From an uncultured Verrucomicrobiota bacterium (GTDB lineage: Bacteria; Verrucomicrobiota; Kiritimatiellia; RFP12; UBA1067), in the NCBI GenBank assembly GCA_946615875.1, contig CAMOIK010000013.1, positions 1 to 18,683 of the forward strand: 18,683 nucleotides of DNA, read 5' to 3'. Position 1 is the first letter of the stretch. Each line of letters opens with the position of its first letter. This document shows, piece by piece, positions 8,601-14,935 of this stretch. Made by a program: the position numbers and the translations under genes. The notes under the pieces are model-generated. The model saw only the letters and a list, made by a program, of their open reading frames with translations. It searched no databases and had not been told where the DNA came from.

Positions 8601-8843
8601 GCGCTCGAGGCCATGAAGGACTGGTTGCCGGACGTGGTGCTTTCCGACATGTGGATGCCGGAGATGGACGGCGCGATGCTGGCGGAGAAGATGCATGAGG
8701 ATCCGCGTCTGCGGTCCGTGAAGGTGGTGGCCGTAACGGCCGACGTGGACGTCGATTCAACCTACAACATGCAGCTCTTCAGCAAGGTGATGGCCAAGCC
8801 CGTCACCAGCGACAAGCTCAGGAAGCTCTTCGAGGAGATCTGA
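5655..8843 (+). CDS. Hybrid histidine kinase with periplasmic solute-binding-type sensor (BvgS/EvgS-like)
   Basis: This protein has 1062 residues. AGGGAG (5645-5650) sits just upstream of the ATG. A cleavable-looking signal peptide (MKRMLATILAAAVALCARA) leads to a long periplasmic part that reads as repeated type-2 periplasmic-binding modules. The first covers about 20-225; the second about 244-470 (RVRIAAYVRGD, then GRLDLIGGLGFVANR and MKIGVLNGTLSS); a shorter third about 489-640 begins ITIDFSPWPFPIKDG. A transmembrane helix at about 645-667 (VVLLFILVYSAVMIVLL) precedes HisKA with H697 (MMSHELRTPLN). The HATPase domain has N815 (LNIVGNAAKF), FDTGRGIS, FDPFQQ and GTGLGLPIVKRL. The C-terminal receiver has VLVVDD, D998 (LSDMWMPEMDG) and the MAKPV lysine. 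The binding modules probably sense a small solute such as an amino acid; this is inferred. With no HPt of its own, the kinase most likely passes phosphate to the HPt at 2227-2532. Confidence 0.92.
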   Translation: MKRMLATILAAAVALCARAERIMVADCERDAGRDYWAAHDVEFCNRVMNEVFAMAGVEPARSSFDADGMFSVSNAEVICSAFRTPNLLKNYDFPLQPLGRMHYALYTTHDRAELMMSMKITDWPRIKVAYSPVSQGRDDDRINYFQHANLHPEYVEYPTSVGAVEALRSGEVDILFLYTPYGRRPEGLVEVVPIGMRNIYFAVRKDRPELLKRLSNAYREWYIDNIDKYDAWRAELLGVAKPNKRVRIAAYVRGDLFRVTPDGVRSGVIEEWLRSLCALTHWTPDYVYGDYDQSMEDVKNGRLDLIGGLGFVANRSNAYRYPHTPIGMLRVYLWTQRGSPYEAGKPETWANMKIGVLNGTLSSRRVKQYLKDTDEDLNITIHEYPTDSALKEAYFGGEVDACVDIEMSELANERALRIYASHPMYLVSTVHKKELFDELEHALDEVVDDFPKYMRMISERHYGSHSELSELSVKETQWLRERLKDPTPITIDFSPWPFPIKDGTGRITGLPRLLLDEIGRKTGLKFRVAQQVGIQTSEAKFLRGDTMFWIPYPERPESAVYGAVSVFSLPVPQSCSELYGVTDFRTEFEMFTSRDTPQELVSILRKTVNGLDPMLFQEMFMAAAAGRMAERTFFGLSESEFKEYALTVGSVVLLFILVYSAVMIVLLKRQARRAEKAAHVAQEFAQAKTRFLAMMSHELRTPLNAVIGFAEFLAKDSSDGHRKEYVDGILKSATALLELINDILDFSKIEAGAMKMRDDRCDVEKIIGELPAIFGYRVRQHGVTLDVHRAGEAKLPVVKLSRQGLRQVLLNIVGNAAKFTEKGKIVVEYGWRPQTNCLHLEIFDTGRGISEEKMRKLFDPFQQDIASRMLDARGDETKGTGLGLPIVKRLIDSANGTIDVKSAIGKGTRFVIDIPDCEVVADATEAEKAPEAPAVLKAAAPARPMAARVLVVDDMIMNRKILGIHLANLGAKDIRFAENGKAALEAMKDWLPDVVLSDMWMPEMDGAMLAEKMHEDPRLRSVKVVAVTADVDVDSTYNMQLFSKVMAKPVTSDKLRKLFEEI

Positions 8844-8847
8844 CGCC

Positions 8848-10650
8848 ATGCGTCTTCTCGTATCCTGCATTCCGTACGACGGGGGCAAGAGCGGCATTTC
8901 CGTGTATGTGCGGGAGGTCGTCAGGGCGCTGTTGGGGCAGGGGCATTCGCTTACGCTCCTTTGCGAGCCGGGCGTGGACGCGGCGGCGATAGCCGGCCGC
9001 GAGGTGGCGGCCGTCCACGCGCCCCGCTGGACGCAGCGGCCCGTGGCCAGCATGCTGTGGCACCTGTTCTTCCTGCCGGTCTGGATGCGGCGGCGGCGCG
9101 GCGACTTCGACGGCTTCGTGATATGCTCTGCGAACCGCCGCGTCTGCGCCGGCTACCCGCTGCCGACGGTGGCGACGGTGCACGACCTTGCGAACTTTCA
9201 CGTCCCCGGCAAGTATTCCCGCATGAGGATGCTCTACCTCGCCAAGGTGCTTCCCCACTTCGCCAAACGGGCGCACCGCCTCGTCGCGGTCAGCGGCACG
9301 ACGAAGGCCGACATGGTGCGCTTCTGGCGCTGTCCGCCGTCCGCCGTGGCCGTCCTCTACAACGGCCTCGCGTCCCGCCACCCGGAACCTGAAGCGCGTG
9401 GCCGCGGGCCTGGCGGCAGCATGCTCTACATTTCCCGCATCGAGCATCCCGGCAAGAACCACGCGCGGCTGATAGAGGCCTACGGGAGGCTGCCGCGCGA
9501 GATCGCGGCGGTGCATCCGCTCGTGCTTGCCGGCGCCGACTGGCAGGACGCCGAAACCGTGCACGAGGCGGCGGCCAGATCCCCGAACGCAGACTTCATC
9601 CGCTTCACTGGCTTCGTCGAAGACATCGAGCCGCTGTGGCGCGAGGCGGCGTTCTACGTGTTTCCCAGCCTCTTCGAGGGTTTCGGGCTTTCGCTTGTCG
9701 AGGCGATGGACAGGGGCGTGCCGTGCGCCTGCTCCGACTGCGGTTCGCTCGGCGAGATCGCTGCCGACGTCGCGGTCACGTTCGACCCGTACAGCGTGGA
9801 CTCCATGGCCGCCGCCCTCGATCGCCTCATTTCCGAGAGCCCTGCGGACCGCGAGCGGCGTGTGCGGCGAGGACGCGAGCACGCCGCGAAGTTCTCCTGG
9901 CCGGACCACGCGGCGGGGCTGGTCGCGCAGCTGCGCAAGAGCAGCGTCTTCGGCGTGCACATCGATTGCGAGACCAACGCGGAAGCGGTGGCGGCGGTCC
10001 GCGCAGGCGGAGGGAAGGCGTTCGCGTTCGTGAATGCGCACTGCCTCAACATCGCGTTCCGCGACGCGGACTACAAGCGGCTGCTGGCGACGCGCTTCGC
10101 CAAGGTGTGGCCGGACGGCACGGGCGTGCGGATGGCTGGCAGGCGCCTCGGTTTCGCCGTGCCTGAGAACGTCAACGGCACCGATCTCTTCCCGTTGCTG
10201 GCGGAGTCCGGCGGTCTTTCCTTCTGGTTCCTCGGCGGGCGTCCGGGGGTGGCGGAGGAGGCGATGCGCCGATGCGCCGCCAAGTTCCCGGCGTCGCGCT
10301 TCCTCGGCGCGACCGACGGATACCGCACCGACTGGAAAGGGGAGTTGCGCGCCATCGCGGCGGCCAAGCCGGACGTCCTGCTGGTGGCGCTCGGAGTCCC
10401 GCTCCAGGAGAAGTGGATAGACGCGCACATGGCGGAACTGGGCGGCGTCGGCTGCGTCATCGCCGTCGGCGGGCTGCTCGACTTCCTCAGCGGGCGCATT
10501 CCCAGGGCGCCCAAGTGGGTGAGGCGGCTGGGCGTGGAGTGGACGTGGCGCCTGGCGATGGAGCCGCGGCGGATGTTCCGCCGCTACGTGGTCGGCAACT
10601 GGCTGTTCCTGCACCGCGTGGCGCGCGAGCGGAAAGGCGGGGCGGCATGA
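8848..10650 (+). CDS. Fused GT4-GT26 glycosyltransferase
   Basis: This 600-residue protein joins two complete glycosyltransferases. Residues 1-355 are a GT-B fold GT4 enzyme with KSGISVYVREVV near the start, the nucleotide-sugar segment YISRIEHPGKNH, and the EX7E motif E277/E285 in LFEGFGLSLVEAMDRGVP. Residues 365-598 are a WecG/TagA/CpsF-type GT26 enzyme. It has NAHCLN (396-401), WPDGTGVRMAG with the presumed catalytic D423, FLGGRPGVAE, LGVPLQEKW and the basic C-terminal membrane-association segment RRLGVEWTWRLAMEPRRMF. GT26 enzymes commonly add the second sugar to an undecaprenyl-linked acceptor. That suits the initiating transferase in this operon, with the GT4 half perhaps adding the next sugar. 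GAGGAG (8833-8838) lies 9 bases before the ATG, within the end of the kinase gene. The fusion is continuous with no stop or frameshift at the junction. The sugar specificity is unknown. Confidence 0.92.
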   Translation: MRLLVSCIPYDGGKSGISVYVREVVRALLGQGHSLTLLCEPGVDAAAIAGREVAAVHAPRWTQRPVASMLWHLFFLPVWMRRRRGDFDGFVICSANRRVCAGYPLPTVATVHDLANFHVPGKYSRMRMLYLAKVLPHFAKRAHRLVAVSGTTKADMVRFWRCPPSAVAVLYNGLASRHPEPEARGRGPGGSMLYISRIEHPGKNHARLIEAYGRLPREIAAVHPLVLAGADWQDAETVHEAAARSPNADFIRFTGFVEDIEPLWREAAFYVFPSLFEGFGLSLVEAMDRGVPCACSDCGSLGEIAADVAVTFDPYSVDSMAAALDRLISESPADRERRVRRGREHAAKFSWPDHAAGLVAQLRKSSVFGVHIDCETNAEAVAAVRAGGGKAFAFVNAHCLNIAFRDADYKRLLATRFAKVWPDGTGVRMAGRRLGFAVPENVNGTDLFPLLAESGGLSFWFLGGRPGVAEEAMRRCAAKFPASRFLGATDGYRTDWKGELRAIAAAKPDVLLVALGVPLQEKWIDAHMAELGGVGCVIAVGGLLDFLSGRIPRAPKWVRRLGVEWTWRLAMEPRRMFRRYVVGNWLFLHRVARERKGGAA

Positions 10651-11825
10651 GGATAGCGCACGTCCTGAGGAGGCTTTCGTTCGACGACTGGGGCGGCAGC
10701 GAGCAGGTGGCGTGGAACATCGCAAAGGCGCAGCTCGCCGCCGGCCACGAGGTTGCGATATTCGCGACAGACGCGCTCTGTCCCGTGGCGCACGAGGTGC
10801 GCGAGGGGCTGGAGATATCCCGCTTCCACCCGCTATACCCGTGGTGGCCGATGCCGGCGAGGCTGATCGCAGAACTGGACAGGAAGGGCGGCAACCCCTT
10901 CGTTCCGGGCCTCGGCGCCGCGCTGCGGGCCTGGCGCCCCGAAGCGATCCACTGCCACGCGATGGGGCGCATCGCGGAACTCTGCTTGAGGGTCTCGCGC
11001 CGCCTCGGCGTCAAGACGGCGGTGTCGCTGCACGGCGGCGGCGCCAACGTGCCGCTCGCGGAGGCGAAGAGCCTGCGTTCGCCGATAAGCGGCCTGTTGC
11101 CGTGGGGCAAGGCGGTCGATTACCTGATGGGCTGGGCCAGGCAAATCCCGATGGACGCCGACGGCATAGTCTGCGTGGGCGAAGACGAGTATGCCGCATA
11201 CCGCGACCGGCATCCGCACGTGATATACCTGCCCAACGGCGTCGATTGCAAGGCGTTTGCCGCCGCCCGCGGCCGGTCCCGGGAGGGCCGCGACGGTCTG
11301 CGGATGGTGTGCGTGGCCAGGATCGACCGCCAGAAGAACCAGATGATGCTGGTGGAGGCGCTCGCTCGCCATCCGGAAATGCGGCTGCGGCTGGTAGGCC
11401 CGGTCACGCAGCCGGACTACCGCGACGAAATAGCCGCGCGCGCCGACGAGCTGGGCGTGGCGGGCCGCCTCGAAATCGTGGGCGCGCTGAAGCCCGGCAG
11501 CGCGGAGCTGGCCGAGGAATACGCGAACGCCGACGTCTTTGCGCTGCCGAGCCGCCACGAGCCGTTCGGGATCGTGGTGCTGGAAGCGTGGGCGAGCGGC
11601 GTGCCGGTGGTGGCGAGCGCGGTCGGCGGACTCCAGCGCCTGTGCGCCGCCAACGACGGCGCGGCGCAGCTGTTCGCGCCGGGCGACGCCGCCGACTTCG
11701 ACGCCGCGCTCGCCAGGGCGCTGCGGACGAGGGAGGCGATGGTCGCGGAGGGCTTCGCGGCCGCCAAGAAGTACGACTGGCGCATTTTGTCGGCGAGGCT
11801 GGTTGAGTTTTACAGGGGATTATGA
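10647..11825 (+). CDS. GT4 family glycosyltransferase
   Basis: This GT-B fold transferase has 392 residues. The ATG at 10647 overlaps the preceding stop as ATGA and follows the purine-rich GGAAAGGCGGGG. The acceptor-side N-terminus shows GGSEQVAWNIAKAQLAAGHEV, split here as GGSEQVAWNIAK and AGHEV, and LHGGGANVP. The C-terminal half has VARIDRQKNQMMLVEAL and the EX7E motif E305/E313 in RHEPFGIVVLEAWASGVPVVAS, which binds the nucleotide-sugar donor in GT4 enzymes. The length is normal for the family. It should extend the lipid-linked repeat unit on the cytoplasmic face of the inner membrane; donor and linkage are unknown. Its last 20 or so bases carry the internal promoter for the next gene. 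Confidence 0.92.
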   Translation: MRIAHVLRRLSFDDWGGSEQVAWNIAKAQLAAGHEVAIFATDALCPVAHEVREGLEISRFHPLYPWWPMPARLIAELDRKGGNPFVPGLGAALRAWRPEAIHCHAMGRIAELCLRVSRRLGVKTAVSLHGGGANVPLAEAKSLRSPISGLLPWGKAVDYLMGWARQIPMDADGIVCVGEDEYAAYRDRHPHVIYLPNGVDCKAFAAARGRSREGRDGLRMVCVARIDRQKNQMMLVEALARHPEMRLRLVGPVTQPDYRDEIAARADELGVAGRLEIVGALKPGSAELAEEYANADVFALPSRHEPFGIVVLEAWASGVPVVASAVGGLQRLCAANDGAAQLFAPGDAADFDAALARALRTREAMVAEGFAAAKKYDWRILSARLVEFYRGL

Positions 11826-11831
11826 TATAAT
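11803..11831 (+). promoter_or_regulatory. Internal promoter before the Wzc-like gene
   Basis: TTGAGT (11803-11808) and a consensus TATAAT (11826-11831) are separated by 17 bp. TG at 11823-11824 gives an extended -10. The promoter overlaps the stop region of the glycosyltransferase gene; transcription would start near 11838, leaving a leader of only about 22 bases. The local AT-rich sequence is conspicuous within a GC-rich operon. It would allow the chain-length, export, polymerase and final transferase genes to be transcribed independently of the signalling genes. Confidence 0.65.
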
Positions 11832-11843
11832 TGCGCGCTGGAA

Positions 11844-11887
11844 GGCGATCTGACAGAGGATGGATGGCGATTTGACAGAGGAAGAAC
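11844..11887 (+). repeat. Imperfect 22-bp duplication across the start of the Wzc-like gene
   Basis: Bases 11844-11865 and 11866-11887 are adjacent copies agreeing at 18 of 22 positions. Both contain GGCGAT, then C or T, then TGACAGAGGA. The first copy supplies the putative ATG (11860). The second gives the first codons (LTEEER) in a shifted frame. The period equals that of the other repeat arrays in the window, although the sequence differs. Confidence 0.6.
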
Positions 11888-13830
11888 GCGAGCAGATGCG
11901 GAAGTTTGCCGCGTTCAAGAGGGTTTCGCTGGGCATTTTGGCGAAGTGGGCGTGGTTCGTGGTCGTGTTGTTCGGCGGCTTGGCTTTCTTCTTTTCCACT
12001 TTTCTCGTGTGGCATTCAGCCAGGAGCGTGAGCCGCTTCAGCGCCACCACGCGCCTCCTCTACTCGCCGCGGCAGATCGAGAACGCGCAGAACATGAGCG
12101 ACAAGCAGCTCATGAGCGTCCTTGAAAGGCGCTCGCTGAAGCGGCGCGTCGGGCGGGTGCTGTCGATGCCGAACGCCGACCGCACGAGCCTGGTGACCGA
12201 CCTCGATATCACGCAGGAGCGCAAGCCCAGCAACCTCTACACCCTCACGGCGCACGCATCCTCGTGGGTGGGAGCGGTGAGAAAGGTGAACGCATACGCC
12301 GAAATCCTCATAGACGAATACATCACCTACCGCAAGCGCGACCTTGACGCCTGGCGCGAGGTGCTGGAGCTGCGCAAGAAGAACCTCGGCGAGCAGATTG
12401 CCGAGCTGGAGGCGGAGGAGAGCGTGGCCAAGGGGAAGGCGGGGGTCGCCTCCCCGGTGGAGACGCTCACGATCCTGAACGGCCTCATATCGGACCAGCG
12501 CCGCAACCTGTCGATGCTGAGCGTCCAGCTGGCCAACGAGGACGTGAAGCGCAAGAAGCTCGAGGAGTCTGTGGGCAGGCTGGGCGACGCGATCGTCAAG
12601 TGCGCTCCGCAGATCAGGAAGAAGAGCGCCGAGCTCGCCGAGCTCGACGCGGAGATCGCCAAGCTGCGCGAGGTCTACACCGACCTCAACCCGAAAGTCA
12701 AGGGCAAGCTGGACGACCGCCGCGAGATGATGGACGAGTTCGCGGCGATGCTGCGAGAGAACGGCATCGAGGGCGCGAGCCTGGAAGACATCGAGATTGT
12801 GGAGCAGGCGGTGCGCGAGCTGGCGGACGTCACGATGCGCATAGAGGTGCTGTCCGAGAGCCAGCGCTCGCTGGAGAACGAGATAAAGCAGAACGAGGAG
12901 CGTGCCGAGGCGCTCACCGCCGCGATTCCGCAGATCGAGCGTCTGCGCCTGAAGCGCGACGAGCTGGAGCGCAAGTCCCGCGAGCTGGAGGAGCAGCAGG
13001 GGAACATCGAATATCTGCAGATGACGAGCGACAACGACCTGCAGCAGATCGAGCGGGCCGGCGGCGCCGGCGACAAGGGCCCGTTCAGCGTGAAGAACTT
13101 CGCCCTGGCGGTCGTGGGGGCCGGCGTGTGCTCTCTGGCCGTGACGTTCTGGATACTGGTGCTCGAGTTGGCTTTCGGCAAGGTGCGCGGCGCGAAGGAG
13201 CTGGCGGCCTTCGAGGACGTGGCGGTGATAGGCTCGCTGCCGAAGGAGCGCGCCGTCTCTGAGGCCATGGAGAAGGACGTGCTGGGCGTGGTGGCCCTCA
13301 ATTTCTGCAGCGCGAACATCCCCAAGGGGATAATGCTCGTCTGCCGCCTCGCCGGCGCGCCGAAGGCCGAGAAGTTCGCGCAGGAGCTGGAATGGTCGCT
13401 TTCGATGGCTGGGCAGCGCATCTTCAATCTCGAAGTGGTGGCGAGCACCGACTTCTCGCCGCCGGAGGGCAGCGAGACGATGATAAGCACCGTGCGCAAG
13501 GGAGAGAAAGGCTGGTTCCCCGCGGCGAACAGATACGCGCTCGCGCCGACTGAAATCGAGCTGCTCAAGGTCGATGTCACCGCGCTGCGGGCGGAGTTCG
13601 ACACGATCCTCGTGCACATGCCCGGCGGCCTGCGCCGCGGCGGAAACTTCTTCAGCCAGCTCCTCGACGTCTGCGAGAGCGCGCTGATAATCATAGGGGC
13701 GGGCAAGACTCCGCGCTCCGAACTGGCATACGTCAGGCGGCACGTCTCGGGGCTTTCCAAGCCGATGATGGGCCTGGTCTGCGACGCGTCCGCGCGGGTG
13801 GTCCGCGACGAGATGGAGGAGTCTCGCTAG
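11860..13830 (+). CDS. Wzz/Wzc-like chain-length protein with degenerate BY-kinase domain
   Basis: This inner-membrane protein has 656 residues. An N-terminal transmembrane helix (about 27-48, WAWFVVVLFGGLAFFFS) is followed by a long charged coiled-coil periplasmic region rich in Glu, Lys and Arg (about 150-400). A second helix lies at about 414-435. The C-terminal cytoplasmic domain has the layout of a bacterial tyrosine kinase but not its chemistry. The Walker A position reads LAGAPKAEKF (498-506) without GxxGxGKS/T. The Walker A' position reads FDTILVHMPG (H586 where Asp is expected). There is no C-terminal tyrosine cluster. Wzc/GumC-family proteins set polysaccharide chain length and link synthesis to the Wza-type exporter encoded next. 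Loss of the kinase motifs suggests control by another route, for example the phosphorelay here (inference). An alternative start is the TTG at 11872. It follows the internal promoter by only about 22 bases. Confidence 0.85.
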   Translation: MDGDLTEEEREQMRKFAAFKRVSLGILAKWAWFVVVLFGGLAFFFSTFLVWHSARSVSRFSATTRLLYSPRQIENAQNMSDKQLMSVLERRSLKRRVGRVLSMPNADRTSLVTDLDITQERKPSNLYTLTAHASSWVGAVRKVNAYAEILIDEYITYRKRDLDAWREVLELRKKNLGEQIAELEAEESVAKGKAGVASPVETLTILNGLISDQRRNLSMLSVQLANEDVKRKKLEESVGRLGDAIVKCAPQIRKKSAELAELDAEIAKLREVYTDLNPKVKGKLDDRREMMDEFAAMLRENGIEGASLEDIEIVEQAVRELADVTMRIEVLSESQRSLENEIKQNEERAEALTAAIPQIERLRLKRDELERKSRELEEQQGNIEYLQMTSDNDLQQIERAGGAGDKGPFSVKNFALAVVGAGVCSLAVTFWILVLELAFGKVRGAKELAAFEDVAVIGSLPKERAVSEAMEKDVLGVVALNFCSANIPKGIMLVCRLAGAPKAEKFAQELEWSLSMAGQRIFNLEVVASTDFSPPEGSETMISTVRKGEKGWFPAANRYALAPTEIELLKVDVTALRAEFDTILVHMPGGLRRGGNFFSQLLDVCESALIIIGAGKTPRSELAYVRRHVSGLSKPMMGLVCDASARVVRDEMEESR

Positions 13831-13868
13831 GGCGGCCGCGTGGCGCAGGCGCCGGGAAAGGAGGATGG

Positions 13869-14924
13869 ATGGCTGTTGATGGACGATTGGCGCTCGTGGC
13901 GCTTGCGGCGGTTCTCGCCGGATGCTACTCCGACCGCTGGACGAGCAAATACGACACCGTCTTCGGCATGGGCAACGTCGAGGACGACAACGCCGTGCTG
14001 GAGACCAGCGGGCGCGACGAGGAGAGCGAGATCGCCCGCATGGAGATTCTCCAGAAGCTCGCGGACGAGGAAGGGCAGGCCTACCGCATAAACGCCGGCG
14101 ACCAGATCGACGTGCGCGTTTACGGCCACGACGACCTGAGCGTGACGACCAAGGTCAGCCCGGACGGCTCCATAGGCATGGTTTTCCTCGGGCAGGTCGA
14201 GATTTCCGGCAGGACTATCAGCGAGGCTCGCGACACGATAGAAAGCGGCCTTGCGCCGTACGTGCGCCACCCGGTCGTCGGCGTCACGGTGCTGGAGGTC
14301 TCGAGCGAGACGATCACGATATCAGGCGCCTGCGCGCGGCCCGGGCTCTACAACATATCCAGTTCGTCGCGCCTGGCCGACGCCTACGCGATGGCCGGCG
14401 GCAGCGACGAGCGGCTCTTCAACGGCGTGGACGTGGACGTTGCCGACCTTGAGAACTCGGTGCTGGTGCGCGACGGCATCGTGCTGCCCGTCGATTTCCG
14501 CGCGGCGATAGAGGGGGGCGACAGGCTGAACAACGTGAAGCTGCGCAAGGGCGACTACATATTCATCGCGCAGCGCATGGAGTCGAGCGTCACGATCTGC
14601 GGAGATGTCGCGAACCCGCACCGCCGTCTCTACGAGTCCGGCATGGGGTTGATCGAGGCGCTCACTTCCGCGGGGTGGATGAAGGAGACGCACTGGAGCC
14701 ACGTCGTCATCATACGGAACGGCCTTTCCGATCCCAAGATGTACAAGGTGGACGTCGATGGCATCCTGATCGGCAAGTACAAGAACATAAGGCTGCGGCC
14801 CAACGACATCATCTACGTGCCCAAGGACGACGCCGCCGAATACAACGTGTTCATACGCAAACTCCTGCCGACCGCGCAGCTCTTCAGCCTCCTCACCTCG
14901 CGGGTCTCCGCCGTTTCGCAGTAG
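13869..14924 (+). CDS. Wza-like outer-membrane polysaccharide export lipoprotein
   Basis: This protein has 351 residues. AAGGAGG (13858-13864) precedes the ATG at 13869. A short lipoprotein signal ends in VLAGC, with C19 as the lipidated residue. A poly_export/Wza domain follows (about 72-150): YRINAGDQIDVRVYGHDDLS, split as YRINAGDQIDVRV and YGHDDLS, then VSPDGSIGMVFLGQVEISGRT. Two SLBB-like modules come next (about 155-240 and 245-330), with TISGACARPGLYNIS and VTICGDVANPHRRLY. The family forms the octameric channel through the outer membrane and works with the Wzc-type protein encoded 38 bp upstream. The C-terminal stretch is not clearly an amphipathic barrel helix. The assignment to the family is firm. 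Confidence 0.93.
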   Translation: MAVDGRLALVALAAVLAGCYSDRWTSKYDTVFGMGNVEDDNAVLETSGRDEESEIARMEILQKLADEEGQAYRINAGDQIDVRVYGHDDLSVTTKVSPDGSIGMVFLGQVEISGRTISEARDTIESGLAPYVRHPVVGVTVLEVSSETITISGACARPGLYNISSSSRLADAYAMAGGSDERLFNGVDVDVADLENSVLVRDGIVLPVDFRAAIEGGDRLNNVKLRKGDYIFIAQRMESSVTICGDVANPHRRLYESGMGLIEALTSAGWMKETHWSHVVIIRNGLSDPKMYKVDVDGILIGKYKNIRLRPNDIIYVPKDDAAEYNVFIRKLLPTAQLFSLLTSRVSAVSQ

Positions 14925-14935
14925 CCGACCGCGCC

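Noticed and set aside
5643..8696. Very long open frame on the minus strand opposite the hybrid kinase (1017 codons)
   Set aside because: It mirrors the codon pattern of the kinase gene in GC-rich DNA, shows no family motifs (low-complexity His/Ala/Arg/Val) and has no ribosome binding site or promoter of its own. The plus-strand protein has full domain signatures.
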